Source: Nocardiopsis sp. ATB16-24
Lineage (GTDB): Bacteria; Actinomycetota; Actinomycetes; Streptosporangiales; Streptosporangiaceae
Direction of reading: 5' to 3'
NCBI RefSeq assembly: GCF_030271535.1
Contig: NZ_JASCXJ010000007.1
Coordinates: forward strand, 124,001-188,000
Length of the DNA: 64,000 bases
The position numbers and the translations under genes were made by a program. Below, piece after piece: positions 1-8,219 of this stretch. Every line of letters starts with the position of its first letter. Positions within the stretch are counted from its first letter, which is position 1. The notes under the pieces were generated by a model. It had not been told where the DNA came from. It did no database searches and saw only the letters and a list, made by a program, of their open reading frames with translations.

Positions 1-6
1 GATGGA

Positions 7-37
7 CGGTGCGGGGCCGCCGGGCGACCCCGCACCG
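7..37 (-). terminator. Hairpin terminator after the TRAM methyltransferase
   Basis: A 10-bp perfect stem (CGGTGCGGGG at 7-16 with CCCCGCACCG at 28-37) closes an 11-nt loop, a few bases past the stop codon of the minus-strand methyltransferase. There is no U-tract, as is usual for high-GC actinobacterial terminators. Confidence 0.6.
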
Positions 38-40
38 TTC

Positions 41-1324
41 TCAGTCGCGGTGACGACGGGCCGGGTGCACCGGTTCCAGTACCGCCAGGCACTCCACGTG
101 ATGCGTCATCGGGAAGGCGTCGAAGGCGCGAAAGTCGACCAGCCGGTACCGCGCACGCTCGAACTCGGCCAGGTCCCGGGCGAGCGTGGCGGGATCACAG
201 GAGACGTAGGCCACCCTGCGGGGACGGGTCGCGGCCAGCGAGCGCACCACCTCGACGCCCGCGCCGGCCCGGGGCGGGTCCAGGACGACCACGTCGGCGC
301 GCACGTCCGCCCACTCCCGCAGCTGGGCGGCCACGTCGCCGTGTTCGACGCGTACCTGCTCCATGTCCTTGAGGTTGTACCGGGCGTCGCGCACGGCGTC
401 GGCTCCGCTCTCCACGCCCATGGCCCGCCCCTCCGGGCCCACGGCCTCGGCCAGGGCCCCGGTGAACAGGCCGGCGCCGCAGTACAGGTCCAGGGCCGTC
501 TCACCGGGCTCGGGTTCCAGGGCACGCATCACCGCGTCGGTGAGGACGTCCGCCGCAGCCGGATGCACCTGCCAGAACCCGCCCGCGCTGACGCGGTGCT
601 CGCGTCCCGCGGCGTTCTCACGCACTCCCCTGCGTCCACGCACCTGCTGGAGGCGTCCGCCCTTGAATCGGCGCAGAACCGCGCTGGAGGTGCCCAGTTC
701 GGGCAGGGCGCCCAGTTTGGCCCCCGTGGGGGTGACGACGACGGCGCGGTCGGCGCAGGAGGCCGAGGCCACCGCCTCCACGTCCCGGACGCCCTTCCAG
801 GTCACGTCGGTCACACCGAGCTCGGTCACTCCGGGGTGGGCGATCAGGCAGCGGTCGACCGGTTCGATGTCGTGGGAGCGGTGACGGCGCAGCCCCGCCC
901 TGCCCTGCGCGTCCACGGCGAAGCGCACCCGGGTGCGCCAGCCCAGTCCGTCGGGCGTCCCCGGCAGCTCCTCCACCACGACCTCGCGGTCGATCCCGGC
1001 GATGCGGCGCAACTGGTCGGCGACGACCTTGGCCTTCAGCGCGCGCTGGGCCTCCAGGGAGGCGTGCTGCCAGTCACAACCACCGCACTTGCCGGGACCG
1101 GCGAAGGGGCAGGGGGCCTCGACCCGGTCGGGGGAGGCGGTGAGGACCTCGACGGCCTCGCCCCGCAGGAAGCGGGAGGTCTCCTCGGTGACACGGACGC
1201 GGACGCGCTCGCCGGGAAGGGCGTGGCGCACGAAGACCACCTGCTCGTCTCGGCGGCCCACACACCAACCCCCATGGGCGACGTCGTCAACGGTCAGTTC
1301 GAATTCAGTACCCACACGGGTCAT
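41..1324 (-). CDS. Class I SAM-dependent RNA methyltransferase with TRAM domain (TrmA/RumA family)
   Basis: Predicted m5U RNA methyltransferase of 427 aa, acting on 23S rRNA or tRNA uridine. The N-terminal TRAM/OB fold covers about residues 5-60. It is followed by a Cys cluster (CPFAGPGKCGGC, plus the Cys of VDRCL) matching the [4Fe-4S] ligands of RumA. The Rossmann methyltransferase domain shows the SAM motif LDLYCGAGLF, the motif VVLDPPRAG and the catalytic-Cys motif YVSCDP. The ATG at 1324 is preferred because GAGGA lies 8 nt upstream and MTRVGTEFEL opens the TRAM domain; a TTG 63 nt further upstream is possible. It diverges from the trkA pair. The exact modified base (RlmC, RlmD or TrmA-like) cannot be read from sequence alone. 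Confidence 0.9.
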   Translation of the reverse strand: MTRVGTEFELTVDDVAHGGWCVGRRDEQVVFVRHALPGERVRVRVTEETSRFLRGEAVEVLTASPDRVEAPCPFAGPGKCGGCDWQHASLEAQRALKAKVVADQLRRIAGIDREVVVEELPGTPDGLGWRTRVRFAVDAQGRAGLRRHRSHDIEPVDRCLIAHPGVTELGVTDVTWKGVRDVEAVASASCADRAVVVTPTGAKLGALPELGTSSAVLRRFKGGRLQQVRGRRGVRENAAGREHRVSAGGFWQVHPAAADVLTDAVMRALEPEPGETALDLYCGAGLFTGALAEAVGPEGRAMGVESGADAVRDARYNLKDMEQVRVEHGDVAAQLREWADVRADVVVLDPPRAGAGVEVVRSLAATRPRRVAYVSCDPATLARDLAEFERARYRLVDFRAFDAFPMTHHVECLAVLEPVHPARRHRD

Positions 1325-1538
1325 AGACAGGTTCCTCAGAAGGTGATCGGTCCGCGATTCGGGTGACCCTGCGCGCACAGTCACCAACCATCCCCAACCT
1401 ATCCGCCCCCGGACACCGCCGGTGCCGCCCCCTACGGCCCGGATCCACCGCGCACGACGGTCACATGTGTGCCAAGGTTGGAGATGGACGCGCGCGGTAC
1501 GCGCGGCGGTCGGCTATCTCGACGGGAGTACGGGCGAG

Positions 1539-2216
1539 GTGCACATCGTGATCATGGGGTGCGGCCGGGTGGGCTCCACCCTGGCGCACACCCTGGTGGA
1601 CCTGGGACACACGGTGGCGGTGATCGACCAGGATCCCGAGGCCTTCCGCCGTCTACGCGGGTCCGTGGCCAAGCACGCGGTCCGGGGCGTGGGCCACGAC
1701 CGGGCGGTCCTGCTCTCGGCCGGGATCGACCACGCGGGGGCCTTCGCCGCGGTCAGCAACGGCGACAACTCCAACATCATCTCGGCCCGGGTGGCGCGCG
1801 AGGCCTTCGGGGTCGAGCACGTGGTGGCACGGATCTACGACCCCCGCCGCGCCGAGGTCTACCAACGCCTGGGCATCCCGACCGTGGCGACGGTGCGGTG
1901 GACGGCCGACGCGATCCTGCGGCGCATGGTGCCGGGCAACGGACGGCTCACGGTGGGCCCGGAGTGGCAGGACGCCTCCGGGACCCTGGCCATGAACGAA
2001 CTGACCCTGCCTCTGTGGTGGGCGGGCCGACGCGTCCGCGACGTCGAGGACCGGGCGCCCATGCGGGTGGTCTACCTCACCCGCCGGGGCCGGATCGTCC
2101 TCGCCCGCTCCGACGACCTTCTGGAGGAGGGCGACGTCCTGCACGTGGTCTCCCACGGCCGGGACCTGGCGGAGCTTCCCGAACGGCTGCACGATGACGA
2201 GACGGGACGTGGGTGA
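1539..2216 (+). CDS. trkA: TrkA family potassium uptake regulatory protein (first of two)
   Basis: Cytosolic NAD(H)-binding RCK/TrkA protein of 225 aa that gates potassium transport. The N-terminal Rossmann nucleotide site is GCGRVGSTLA at about residues 7-16, with the acidic strand end AVIDQD. A TrkA-C-like domain follows from about residue 140. The GTG at 1539 is chosen because the fold begins at once (VHIVIMGCG) and GGGAG precedes it by about 10 nt; longer upstream readings add only Arg-rich sequence. The stop codon lies 1 nt before the next trkA start, so the two are co-translated and probably form a hetero-oligomeric regulator. No membrane potassium transporter lies next to it in this window. 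Confidence 0.88.
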   Translation: MHIVIMGCGRVGSTLAHTLVDLGHTVAVIDQDPEAFRRLRGSVAKHAVRGVGHDRAVLLSAGIDHAGAFAAVSNGDNSNIISARVAREAFGVEHVVARIYDPRRAEVYQRLGIPTVATVRWTADAILRRMVPGNGRLTVGPEWQDASGTLAMNELTLPLWWAGRRVRDVEDRAPMRVVYLTRRGRIVLARSDDLLEEGDVLHVVSHGRDLAELPERLHDDETGRG

Positions 2217-2217
2217 G

Positions 2218-2904
2218 ATGCGGATCGCCATCGCGGGAGCCGGGAGCGTGGGACGCTCCATCGCGGCGGAACTGGCCTCCAGTGGGCACGACGTGCTGCT
2301 GATCGACCGGGACACCCGGGCCATCGGGGTGGACGACCTGCCCCAGGTGGAATGGTTGTTGGCCGACGCCTGTGAACTGGCCACCCTGGAGGACGCCCGT
2401 CTGGGCGACTTCGACGTGGTGATCGCCGCCAGCAGTGACGACAAGGTGAACCTGGTGGTGTCCCTGCTGTCCAAGACGGAGTTCGCGGTGGAGCGGGTCA
2501 TCGCCCGCATCAACGACCCCGACAACGAGTGGCTGTTCAACGATTCCTGGGGCGTGGACCTGGCGGTCTCCCCACCCCGTCTGATCGCCGACCTGGTCGA
2601 GGGTCTTCCGGAGGAGGAGACGGAGCCGGAGGGGGTTCTGCCCCCGCTGCCGGGTGCGGAGATCGCCGAGTCGGTGCTGCACGCGGAGAGCCCGTTCGCG
2701 GGTGGGCCCGAGAGCGACCTGACGGACTCGCTTCCTCCAGGGGCGGCACTGGTGGCGGTGGTCGGCCCCGGCGGTGTGCGTCCGCCCGACCCCGGGAAGA
2801 CCCTGTCGGTGGGCAACACGGTGGTGTTCCTGGCCGAGCCCGAGGCGCTGACCGCTCTGGAGGAGCTCCTGTCACCCCAGGAGGAGGGAACCCTCGGCAC
2901 ATGA
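2218..2904 (+). CDS. trkA: TrkA family potassium uptake regulatory protein (second of two)
   Basis: Paralogue of the preceding gene, 228 aa. It has the dinucleotide-binding site GAGSVGRSIA at about residues 6-15, LLIDRD at the end of beta-2, and a C-terminal TrkA-C-like region. The ATG at 2218 is preferred over an in-frame ATG at 2194 because the conserved fold starts MRIAIAGAG, and the two genes are then separated by a single base. Tandem trkA genes of this type are common in actinobacteria, and the pair likely co-assembles. The region from about residue 135 is acidic and more divergent, so ligand sensing there may differ from the first copy. Confidence 0.87.
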   Translation: MRIAIAGAGSVGRSIAAELASSGHDVLLIDRDTRAIGVDDLPQVEWLLADACELATLEDARLGDFDVVIAASSDDKVNLVVSLLSKTEFAVERVIARINDPDNEWLFNDSWGVDLAVSPPRLIADLVEGLPEEETEPEGVLPPLPGAEIAESVLHAESPFAGGPESDLTDSLPPGAALVAVVGPGGVRPPDPGKTLSVGNTVVFLAEPEALTALEELLSPQEEGTLGT

Positions 2905-2940
2905 GGGGGAGGCGCCCTCCCTCCGCCGTGCCTCCGGTCT

Positions 2941-2968
2941 CCGGCGTCCGGGTGTCCACGGACGCCGG
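2941..2968. terminator. Bidirectional hairpin between convergent trkA and DUF3159 genes
   Basis: CCGGCGTCCG (2941-2950) pairs perfectly with CGGACGCCGG (2959-2968) around an 8-nt loop. It sits in the 84-bp gap between two convergent genes. Confidence 0.6.
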
Positions 2969-2988
2969 GAACCGTTGGACGGATCGTC

Positions 2989-3804
2989 CTACTCCCCCTC
3001 TGCACCACCGGTGTCCCGGTCGGCCAGGGGGGTGCGCCCTCGGGCGAGCAGCCACACCATGGCGCCGAACGCCGCGACCTGTAGCGGCCACCCCATGGCG
3101 ATCTTGGACAGGCCCAACAGACCGAAGGTGTCGGCCCAGCCGTAGGTGTCGGCCATCCACAGCGGATACTGCACGAGCACGCGGATCACGCACGGCAGCA
3201 CCAGCAGCCAGGTCAGGCGCGAGGCCAGGGAGACCACGGCCGGATCGGCACGCCAGGAGGTGAAGTCCTCCTTGGCGCCGATGAACGGGCCGATCATCAA
3301 CCCGATCGCCGGCCAGCGCACCAGGACCGAAAGACTCAGCACCACGGCGTAGACGGCGTTGTAGATGATGCCCGGCAGGAAGGCGTCGGCGGCGTTGCCG
3401 CTGCGCATGGCGAAGACCGCGGCGATGCCGATGCCGAAGAGGCTGGTGACCACGTACTGTACCGAGGAGCGCTGGAGGAGTCGGATCGCGCCCAGGAACA
3501 GGGCCGCGGCGGCACCGAGGCCGATGGACAGCCGCAGCTCCGAGGTGAGGATGTAGGAGAGGGTGAAGGTCAGGGTGGGTATGGCCGTCTCGACCATGCC
3601 GCGTTTGCCGCCCAGCGCCTTGGCCAGTTGGGAGCGTACGAGTGCCTCGACCGTGTCCTCCGTGACCTTGGGCCTGCCGGCCCCCCTCCCGTCGGATCCG
3701 TGGTCGGAGCGCCTTTCCCCGGAGTCGTCCACCGCGGGCCGTGCCTCCTCGTCCGCCCCGGTCGCCCGGGTGGCCTCCCCGGCGACCCGCCGTTGCTCAG
3801 TCAT
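2989..3804 (-). CDS. DUF3159 integral membrane protein
   Basis: Protein of 271 aa. The N-terminal 50 residues are hydrophilic and disordered. A short conserved cytosolic segment (VEALVRSQLAKALGG) and about six hydrophobic membrane segments follow, with MIGPFIGAKEDF in the middle. This matches the actinobacterial DUF3159 family, whose function is unknown. ATG 3804 has GGGAGCAGG directly upstream. In many actinobacteria this family lies next to the trkA pair, as here, and close to DUF3710/dut, which here lie 25 kb away. A role in ion or cell-envelope homeostasis is only a guess from context. Confidence 0.85.
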   Translation of the reverse strand: MTEQRRVAGEATRATGADEEARPAVDDSGERRSDHGSDGRGAGRPKVTEDTVEALVRSQLAKALGGKRGMVETAIPTLTFTLSYILTSELRLSIGLGAAAALFLGAIRLLQRSSVQYVVTSLFGIGIAAVFAMRSGNAADAFLPGIIYNAVYAVVLSLSVLVRWPAIGLMIGPFIGAKEDFTSWRADPAVVSLASRLTWLLVLPCVIRVLVQYPLWMADTYGWADTFGLLGLSKIAMGWPLQVAAFGAMVWLLARGRTPLADRDTGGAEGE

Positions 3805-4035
3805 CCTGCTCCCCGGTCGATCGGTCCATAGGTGGTGGGTCTCCACCGTGTACTGCGGCCGGTGCCGGCCCGACCACAGAAGGCCCAGCCTATGCGACCG
3901 GTCACAGAGGGTGCGGCATCTTCGGTAGTCGTGTGACCGCCCTCCGTCCCGCTTGCCCATGCTCGACACCGGATCGTCCCGTACGTCCCCGAAACGGGGC
4001 CGCTCCGCTTGCGGTCGGGACCTCCCACCACGATA

Positions 4036-4060
4036 TTTAACTATAATTTTTATAGTTAAA
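4036..4060. promoter_or_regulatory. AT-rich palindrome, candidate operator
   Basis: Perfect 10-bp inverted repeat TTTAACTATA (4036-4045) and TATAGTTAAA (4051-4060) around ATTTT. The core CTAT-N7-ATAG (4041-4055) resembles the CTAT-N8-ATAG sites at 8156 and 8923. A perfect -10-like TATAAT (4042-4047) lies inside it. Confidence 0.6.
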
Positions 4061-4215
4061 TTGCCCTGGCGAAACGACGTCGAGGGGGGAGGGGGAGCAT
4101 CGCTTCTTCAATACTGCGCACCTCATGCCTTCGTGATCATCGCTTCTTTTCGGAAACAGGGGACTGACGTCGCCCTTCGCCCACCGCACCCTCCGGGCAG
4201 CCCTCGGAATCACCT

Positions 4216-4246
4216 TTGACAGCATGGATGATTTATTTTCTTATAG
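4216..4246 (+). promoter_or_regulatory. Promoter with overlapping HxlR-type operator half-site
   Basis: A perfect -35 hexamer TTGACA (4216-4221) is followed by an AT-rich -10 region. Positions 4231-4246 read CTATAAGAAAATAAAT on the minus strand, matching 12 of 16 bases of the operator-like site at 8156-8171 (CTATAAGAACAGATAG). It lies 36-67 nt before the start of the 397-aa gene. Confidence 0.5.
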
Positions 4247-4282
4247 TCATGTCCTGCTCCTCTCACCTCCGGGAGAGACCAC

Positions 4283-5476
4283 ATGACGATCCAGCACACC
4301 CCGACCGAGAACACGGGCATCACCGCGTACGTGCCGCCGAACCCGGCGCGTTACAACGACCCCGCGGAGTACATCGACTTCGCCCGACCGATCGCCGAGA
4401 ACTACCTGCCCTTCGACAGCCGCTCCAACGGCGAGCTGGAGGAGGCGGCCTTCGGCGAGAAGACCGCCCTGGAGCGTGAGCGTGCTCTGTGGGAGCTGGC
4501 CGACCGCGCCTCCGCCCAGGCGTTGCCGACCATCGCACGGTTCCTGGCCCAGGAGAGCGACTCCCACGCCCGACAGGGCTCCCTGTGGCTGGCTCTGAAG
4601 ACCGCGGGAAAGGAGGCGGTGCACCTGCTTCGGGGCCACCGGGACGATGAGGACCCCGAGGTCGCCGACTGGGCGCGCGTCCTGCTCACCGACGCCACCG
4701 GCCGCTCCGAGGCCCGGGTCTACACCTCGGCACGGGTCGAGGAGACGGGCGGCTTCGACCAGACGGTTCCGCTGGTGATCAGTGGCAGCGTCATCGTCGA
4801 CCTGCCCGAGACCGGCCCGGTGCGCGCGGTGCTCTCCCCTCAGTGGTTCGAGTCGCTGTTGGGGCGGGTCCTGGCCTCGACCAACGTCGAGACCATCCGT
4901 ACCGACCTGACCATCGAGAAGCGCATCGAAGGCTTCAACGAGGACGGGTCGCCGCACCTGGAGATCTATCCCTTCCGCGGCACCTCCGTGCCCTACGGAG
5001 ACCGCTACCTGGAACACACCTATCTCTCCGAGACCCTGCGCCCCTACTTCCCGAGTGGGATCGTCGGCCAGGGCGAGGCGGTGGACGTCCCCATCGCCCT
5101 GTCCCGGGTCGCCATGACCGGCTTCGCCCGACGGGGCGAGGTCGACATCCAAGGCTCCGGTGTCCGGGCCGACCGCCTGCGCGCCGCCGAGATGCCGTTC
5201 GTCCAGAGCGTCCGTGGCCGTTACTTCGGCTGGGCCGCCGTGAACCTGGAGGCGACCATGGAGGCGGGCCGGGTCGAGGCCGGCCACGTGCAGTTGGGCA
5301 ACCCCACCGACCCCATCGCGGGCGAGCGCACCAACGCCCGTCTCTACGGGACCTTCCGCGGTAAGTCGGGCGATTACACCGGCGAGGGCCGGCAGATGAC
5401 CCTCAACACCGAGAAGTGCCACGGTTCCCCGGACGGCCGTATCGACGTCCTGTCCGAGGAGGAGGCTCAGGCCTGA
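4283..5476 (+). CDS. Unrecognised 397-aa protein, HEAT-like N-terminus
   Basis: I do not recognise the family. The first ~40 residues are proline-rich. About residues 45-135 look all-helical and HEAT-like (ERERALWELADRAS, GSLWLALKTAGKEAV). From about residue 150 there is a beta-rich region with repeated short strands (VISGSVIVDLPETG, VDIQGSGVRADRL, GHVQLGNPT). There is no signal peptide, transmembrane segment or recognised catalytic motif. The only cysteine seen is near the C-terminus (TEKCHG). ATG 4283 follows a GGGAGAG Shine-Dalgarno. It is preceded by its own promoter/operator and followed by a strong hairpin, so it is probably mostly monocistronic. The methyltransferase and exporter next to it suggest a small-molecule modification role, which is inference only. 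Confidence 0.8.
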   Translation: MTIQHTPTENTGITAYVPPNPARYNDPAEYIDFARPIAENYLPFDSRSNGELEEAAFGEKTALERERALWELADRASAQALPTIARFLAQESDSHARQGSLWLALKTAGKEAVHLLRGHRDDEDPEVADWARVLLTDATGRSEARVYTSARVEETGGFDQTVPLVISGSVIVDLPETGPVRAVLSPQWFESLLGRVLASTNVETIRTDLTIEKRIEGFNEDGSPHLEIYPFRGTSVPYGDRYLEHTYLSETLRPYFPSGIVGQGEAVDVPIALSRVAMTGFARRGEVDIQGSGVRADRLRAAEMPFVQSVRGRYFGWAAVNLEATMEAGRVEAGHVQLGNPTDPIAGERTNARLYGTFRGKSGDYTGEGRQMTLNTEKCHGSPDGRIDVLSEEEAQA

Positions 5477-5493
5477 CCCTCATGTGAAGGCGG

Positions 5494-5521
5494 CCCGCGC
5501 CGGGCGTTCGCCCGGCGCGGG
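5494..5521 (+). terminator. GC-rich hairpin with UUCG-type loop
   Basis: CCCGCGCCGGG (5494-5504) pairs with CCCGGCGCGGG (5511-5521) across CGTTCG. It lies 18 nt past the stop of the 397-aa gene and before the methyltransferase. Confidence 0.65.
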
Positions 5522-5571
5522 TCCTTCGCGCGCTCTGGACACGACCACGGACACCGGACAGGAGACGATCG

Positions 5572-6348
5572 ATGACCGACACCACGGAGAGATCCGAGAG
5601 CCCCTACAGCGGGCTGGCCGCGGTCTATGACCGATGGATGGCCGCCGACCGCGTTCCCTATCAGGCCTGGGCCGCCTACATCATCGACCGGTTGAAGGAG
5701 GCCGACAGGCCCGTACGCAGCGTCCTGGACCTTTGCTGCGGCACCGGGATGACGTTGGCGATGCTCCAAAAGCACGGTTACGAGGTGACGGGAGTGGACG
5801 CCTCGGCGGAGATGCTCGCTCACGCGCGCCGTCGTGCGGCTTCGGGAACACGGTTCCACCAGGCCTCACTGCCCTCGCCGTTGCTCACCGAGATCGGCCC
5901 TTTCGACGCGGCCACCTGCTGCTACGACGGGATCAACTACTTCGTTTCACCGGGCCAGATGGCATCGGTCCTCGCCCAGGTGTACGAGGCGCTCCGGCCC
6001 GGCGGCGTGTTCGTGTTCGACCTGAGCACCAGACTCACCTTCCAGGAGATGACCGCGCTCGGCCGTACGGGTGAGGATTTCGGCGACTTCGCCTATCTGT
6101 GGGACACCCGCCCGGTGGAGGGGGCGCCCTGCTTCGACTACCTGGTCACCGTGTTCACCAAGGGTGAGGACGGCCGCTACTCGCGCACGGACGAGATCCA
6201 CCACCAGCGCTGGTTCTCCCGCGAGGAACTGGAGGAAGCGGTCACGGCCGCGGGGCTGCGGACGGTGTGCGTGAGCGAAGACTACGGAACGAAGGAACCC
6301 ACCGCCGACACCCGTCGAGAGACGTGGACCGTACGGCGTCCGCTCTGA
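5572..6348 (+). CDS. Class I SAM-dependent methyltransferase
   Basis: 258-aa soluble methyltransferase of the Methyltransf_11/25 type. Motif I is VLDLCCGTGM at residues 51-60, the acidic loop is VTGVDASAEML, motif II is in FDAATCCYDGINYF, and motif III is ALRPGGVFVFDL. The N-terminus (YDRWMAADRVPYQAW) is typical of small-molecule or UbiE-like enzymes. ATG 5572 has AGGAG 7 nt upstream. It is convergent with the exporter gene and shares a palindromic terminator with it. The substrate is unknown. The neighbouring exporter and operator sites suggest it acts on a secreted or toxic small molecule. No carrier or RNA-binding domain is attached. Confidence 0.88.
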   Translation: MTDTTERSESPYSGLAAVYDRWMAADRVPYQAWAAYIIDRLKEADRPVRSVLDLCCGTGMTLAMLQKHGYEVTGVDASAEMLAHARRRAASGTRFHQASLPSPLLTEIGPFDAATCCYDGINYFVSPGQMASVLAQVYEALRPGGVFVFDLSTRLTFQEMTALGRTGEDFGDFAYLWDTRPVEGAPCFDYLVTVFTKGEDGRYSRTDEIHHQRWFSREELEEAVTAAGLRTVCVSEDYGTKEPTADTRRETWTVRRPL

Positions 6349-6365
6349 GGGGCCCGCACACGGCA

Positions 6366-6393
6366 CTCGTGCCCGGCCATGGCCGGGCACGAG
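6366..6393. terminator. Perfect palindromic bidirectional terminator
   Basis: A 28-nt perfect palindrome, CTCGTGCCCGGCC-AT-GGCCGGGCACGAG, between the convergent methyltransferase and MFS genes. Confidence 0.7.
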
Positions 6394-6422
6394 CGGGACG
6401 GACCCCGCCGCCCACCTTCGGG

Positions 6423-7673
6423 TCAATGAGCGCCGGCCCCGTCGCCCGCCCTGGTCGCCGCGCGCAGATCGCGGTCGACCTCGACGATGGAACGGTCGAA
6501 GGCCAAAGCCACGGTGAGCACACCGCAGATCAGGACCAGGACCATGGCCATGTCCAACGAGGTCCACTCCGCCAACCACCCGTAGACGGTGGGCGAGAGG
6601 ATGAAGGCACCGTAGGCGGGCATCATGATGGCCCCGGCGATCGCGCCGGTGTGCGCCGGTGCGATGCGTGAGGCGGCACTGATACCGGTGGGCTGGACCC
6701 CGGCGTTGGCCAGACCTGCCAGGGTGAAGGCCAGGAGTGAGGTCCACACCCCGGCACCCAGCATGAGCACCGCACCGGCGACCGCCATGCCCGCCCCCGA
6801 GAGCAGGAAGGACATGCGCACACCGGCTCGGGCCACGAGCCAGGCGTTGCCCATACGGCCGATCAACATGGTGAAACTGAACATCGCGAAGGCGGCGCCA
6901 CCGACCACGATCGGGACGTTCATCAACTGGTCGACGTAGATCACCACCCATACCTGGACGATGCTCTCCACCGCGATGCCCAGGGCGGTCAGCGCGAACA
7001 CGACCCGGAACAGGCGACTGTCGGCCATCAACGCGCGTACCCCGAAGTCGGGCGCGTCGGCCTGCTCCGCTTCGGGGGCGTCCTGAGGCACGGGGTAGCG
7101 GACCACGAAGGTGGCGATGAGGAACGGGGCCATCACCACCGCGCCGACCAGCAGTACCCAGCGGTAGTCCATGCCCAGACTGATCAGGGCTCCGCAGCCC
7201 AAGGCGCTGATGACCGTTCCACCGCTGTTGACCGCGTACATCACGTTCGCGACATCGCGTCCGGAACTGTTCTCCAGGTCCATGAAAACGCTGTTGGTGG
7301 AGGTGTCGATCAGCGCGCTGGCGACACCGGCCAGCGCGAAGGCCGCCAACAGACCGCCAACGCCGTCCGCCCACGCCAGGGTCATGAACATGGCGATCAT
7401 CGCCACCTGTCCCCAGACCGCGAGATCACGGTTGCCATAACGGCGGTAGAGGTACTTGGTGCCCAGGAGCGTCAGCAGCGCGGCAATGGGCAGCAGGAGG
7501 TGCACCGTGCCGAACAGGCCCTCGCTCAGGTCCAGGGCGATGAGCACTTCCGCCCACATGACGGTCATGACCCCGATGGCGAAACCGAAGGCCAGGAACT
7601 GTCCCCCTGAGACCCAGGCCAGGGCCCGAGTGCTCGAAGGCGGCCGGACGGACCGGTCAGGGCTGTTCTGCAT
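6423..7673 (-). CDS. MFS transporter
   Basis: 416-aa major facilitator with about 12 hydrophobic segments, split 6+6 by the hydrophilic loop VPQDAPEAEQADAPDF near the middle. The cytosolic loop LGTKYLYRRYGNRD corresponds to the conserved loop 2-3 of MFS carriers. Overall layout resembles FucP/sugar- or drug-type proteins. ATG 7673 overlaps the upstream DUF1428-like gene by 17 nt, so the two are co-translated. Divergence from the HxlR regulator across a palindromic site suggests the operon is its target. Export of the molecule handled by the neighbouring methyltransferase is plausible. The transport direction cannot be read from sequence. Confidence 0.88.
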   Translation of the reverse strand: MQNSPDRSVRPPSSTRALAWVSGGQFLAFGFAIGVMTVMWAEVLIALDLSEGLFGTVHLLLPIAALLTLLGTKYLYRRYGNRDLAVWGQVAMIAMFMTLAWADGVGGLLAAFALAGVASALIDTSTNSVFMDLENSSGRDVANVMYAVNSGGTVISALGCGALISLGMDYRWVLLVGAVVMAPFLIATFVVRYPVPQDAPEAEQADAPDFGVRALMADSRLFRVVFALTALGIAVESIVQVWVVIYVDQLMNVPIVVGGAAFAMFSFTMLIGRMGNAWLVARAGVRMSFLLSGAGMAVAGAVLMLGAGVWTSLLAFTLAGLANAGVQPTGISAASRIAPAHTGAIAGAIMMPAYGAFILSPTVYGWLAEWTSLDMAMVLVLICGVLTVALAFDRSIVEVDRDLRAATRAGDGAGAH

Positions 7674-8109
7674 GATCGGGCTCCTCGGGGATCCTGGACT
7701 TCCACACGGGCTGGGGCGCGGTGAGATAGGTACGGAACTCCTCGGAGTTCATCACATGGTAGAGGCTGGAGAACTCACCTCGTACGATGCGCCCGATATC
7801 GGTCATGGCCACCAGTTCGTCGTAGAGCCGCCCCAACTCGGGATCGGCGTCGACCAAGGGCATGACCCTGTCGAAGTGGGCCCGGTCGTGGAAATAGTTG
7901 AGCTCGGCGTAGATCGCCTCGTCCGGTCTGATCTCGACCGAGTCCTGGATCGCCCCGCAGCCGTACTTGGCCTGGGGGTCGGCGACCTCGAACACACTCC
8001 CGCCGAGTGCTCCGTGCCTCACGAAGACCTCGATCGCCTCGTGAACGAGATCGGCGAAGGCGGCGGACCGCCGAAGGGGGACGCGGTGGAGGAACCAGAT
8101 GATGTACAT
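7657..8109 (-). CDS. DUF1428-like small cytosolic protein
   Basis: 150-aa protein with an alpha/beta layout resembling the DUF1428/dimeric ferredoxin-like family. It has the N-terminal strand MYIIWFLHRVPL, then an amphipathic helix (FADLVHEAIEVFVRHGA) and the segment DEAIYAELNYFHDRAHFDRVMPLVDADPEL, which matches the usual residue pattern before the C-terminal helix. It has no signal peptide. Its function is unknown; related folds include monooxygenases and cyclases of polyketides. It is the first gene of an operon with the MFS exporter (17-nt overlap) and starts 110 bp from the divergent regulator. ATG 8109 is clear. The family assignment is tentative. Confidence 0.72.
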   Translation of the reverse strand: MYIIWFLHRVPLRRSAAFADLVHEAIEVFVRHGALGGSVFEVADPQAKYGCGAIQDSVEIRPDEAIYAELNYFHDRAHFDRVMPLVDADPELGRLYDELVAMTDIGRIVRGEFSSLYHVMNSEEFRTYLTAPQPVWKSRIPEEPDHAEQP

Positions 8110-8155
8110 GGGGCCGCCTTCGCTCCGAAGTCAATGAACTCATCGCAGGACGACG

Positions 8156-8171
8156 CTATAAGAACAGATAG
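8156..8171. promoter_or_regulatory. Candidate operator in the divergent HxlR/exporter promoter
   Basis: CTATAAGAACAGATAG has symmetric ends CTAT-N8-ATAG. It lies 47-62 nt before the DUF1428-like gene and 49-64 nt before the HxlR gene, the usual place for an autoregulatory operator. Similar sites lie at 4041, 4231 and 8923. Confidence 0.6.
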
Positions 8172-8219
8172 TATCCTGCAAGACATGATGACCATTCAGG
8201 CAGGGAACCCAGGAACGTC

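Larger units (their letters stand above)
3805..4282. other. Gene-free divergent regulatory region
   Basis: 478 bp between the DUF3159 gene (minus) and the 397-aa gene (plus), locally very AT-rich for this genome. It holds the 25-bp palindrome at 4036-4060, a duplicated ATCGCTTCTT (4099-4108 and 4139-4148) and the promoter/operator at 4216-4246. I see no protein with normal codon usage in it. Confidence 0.7.
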
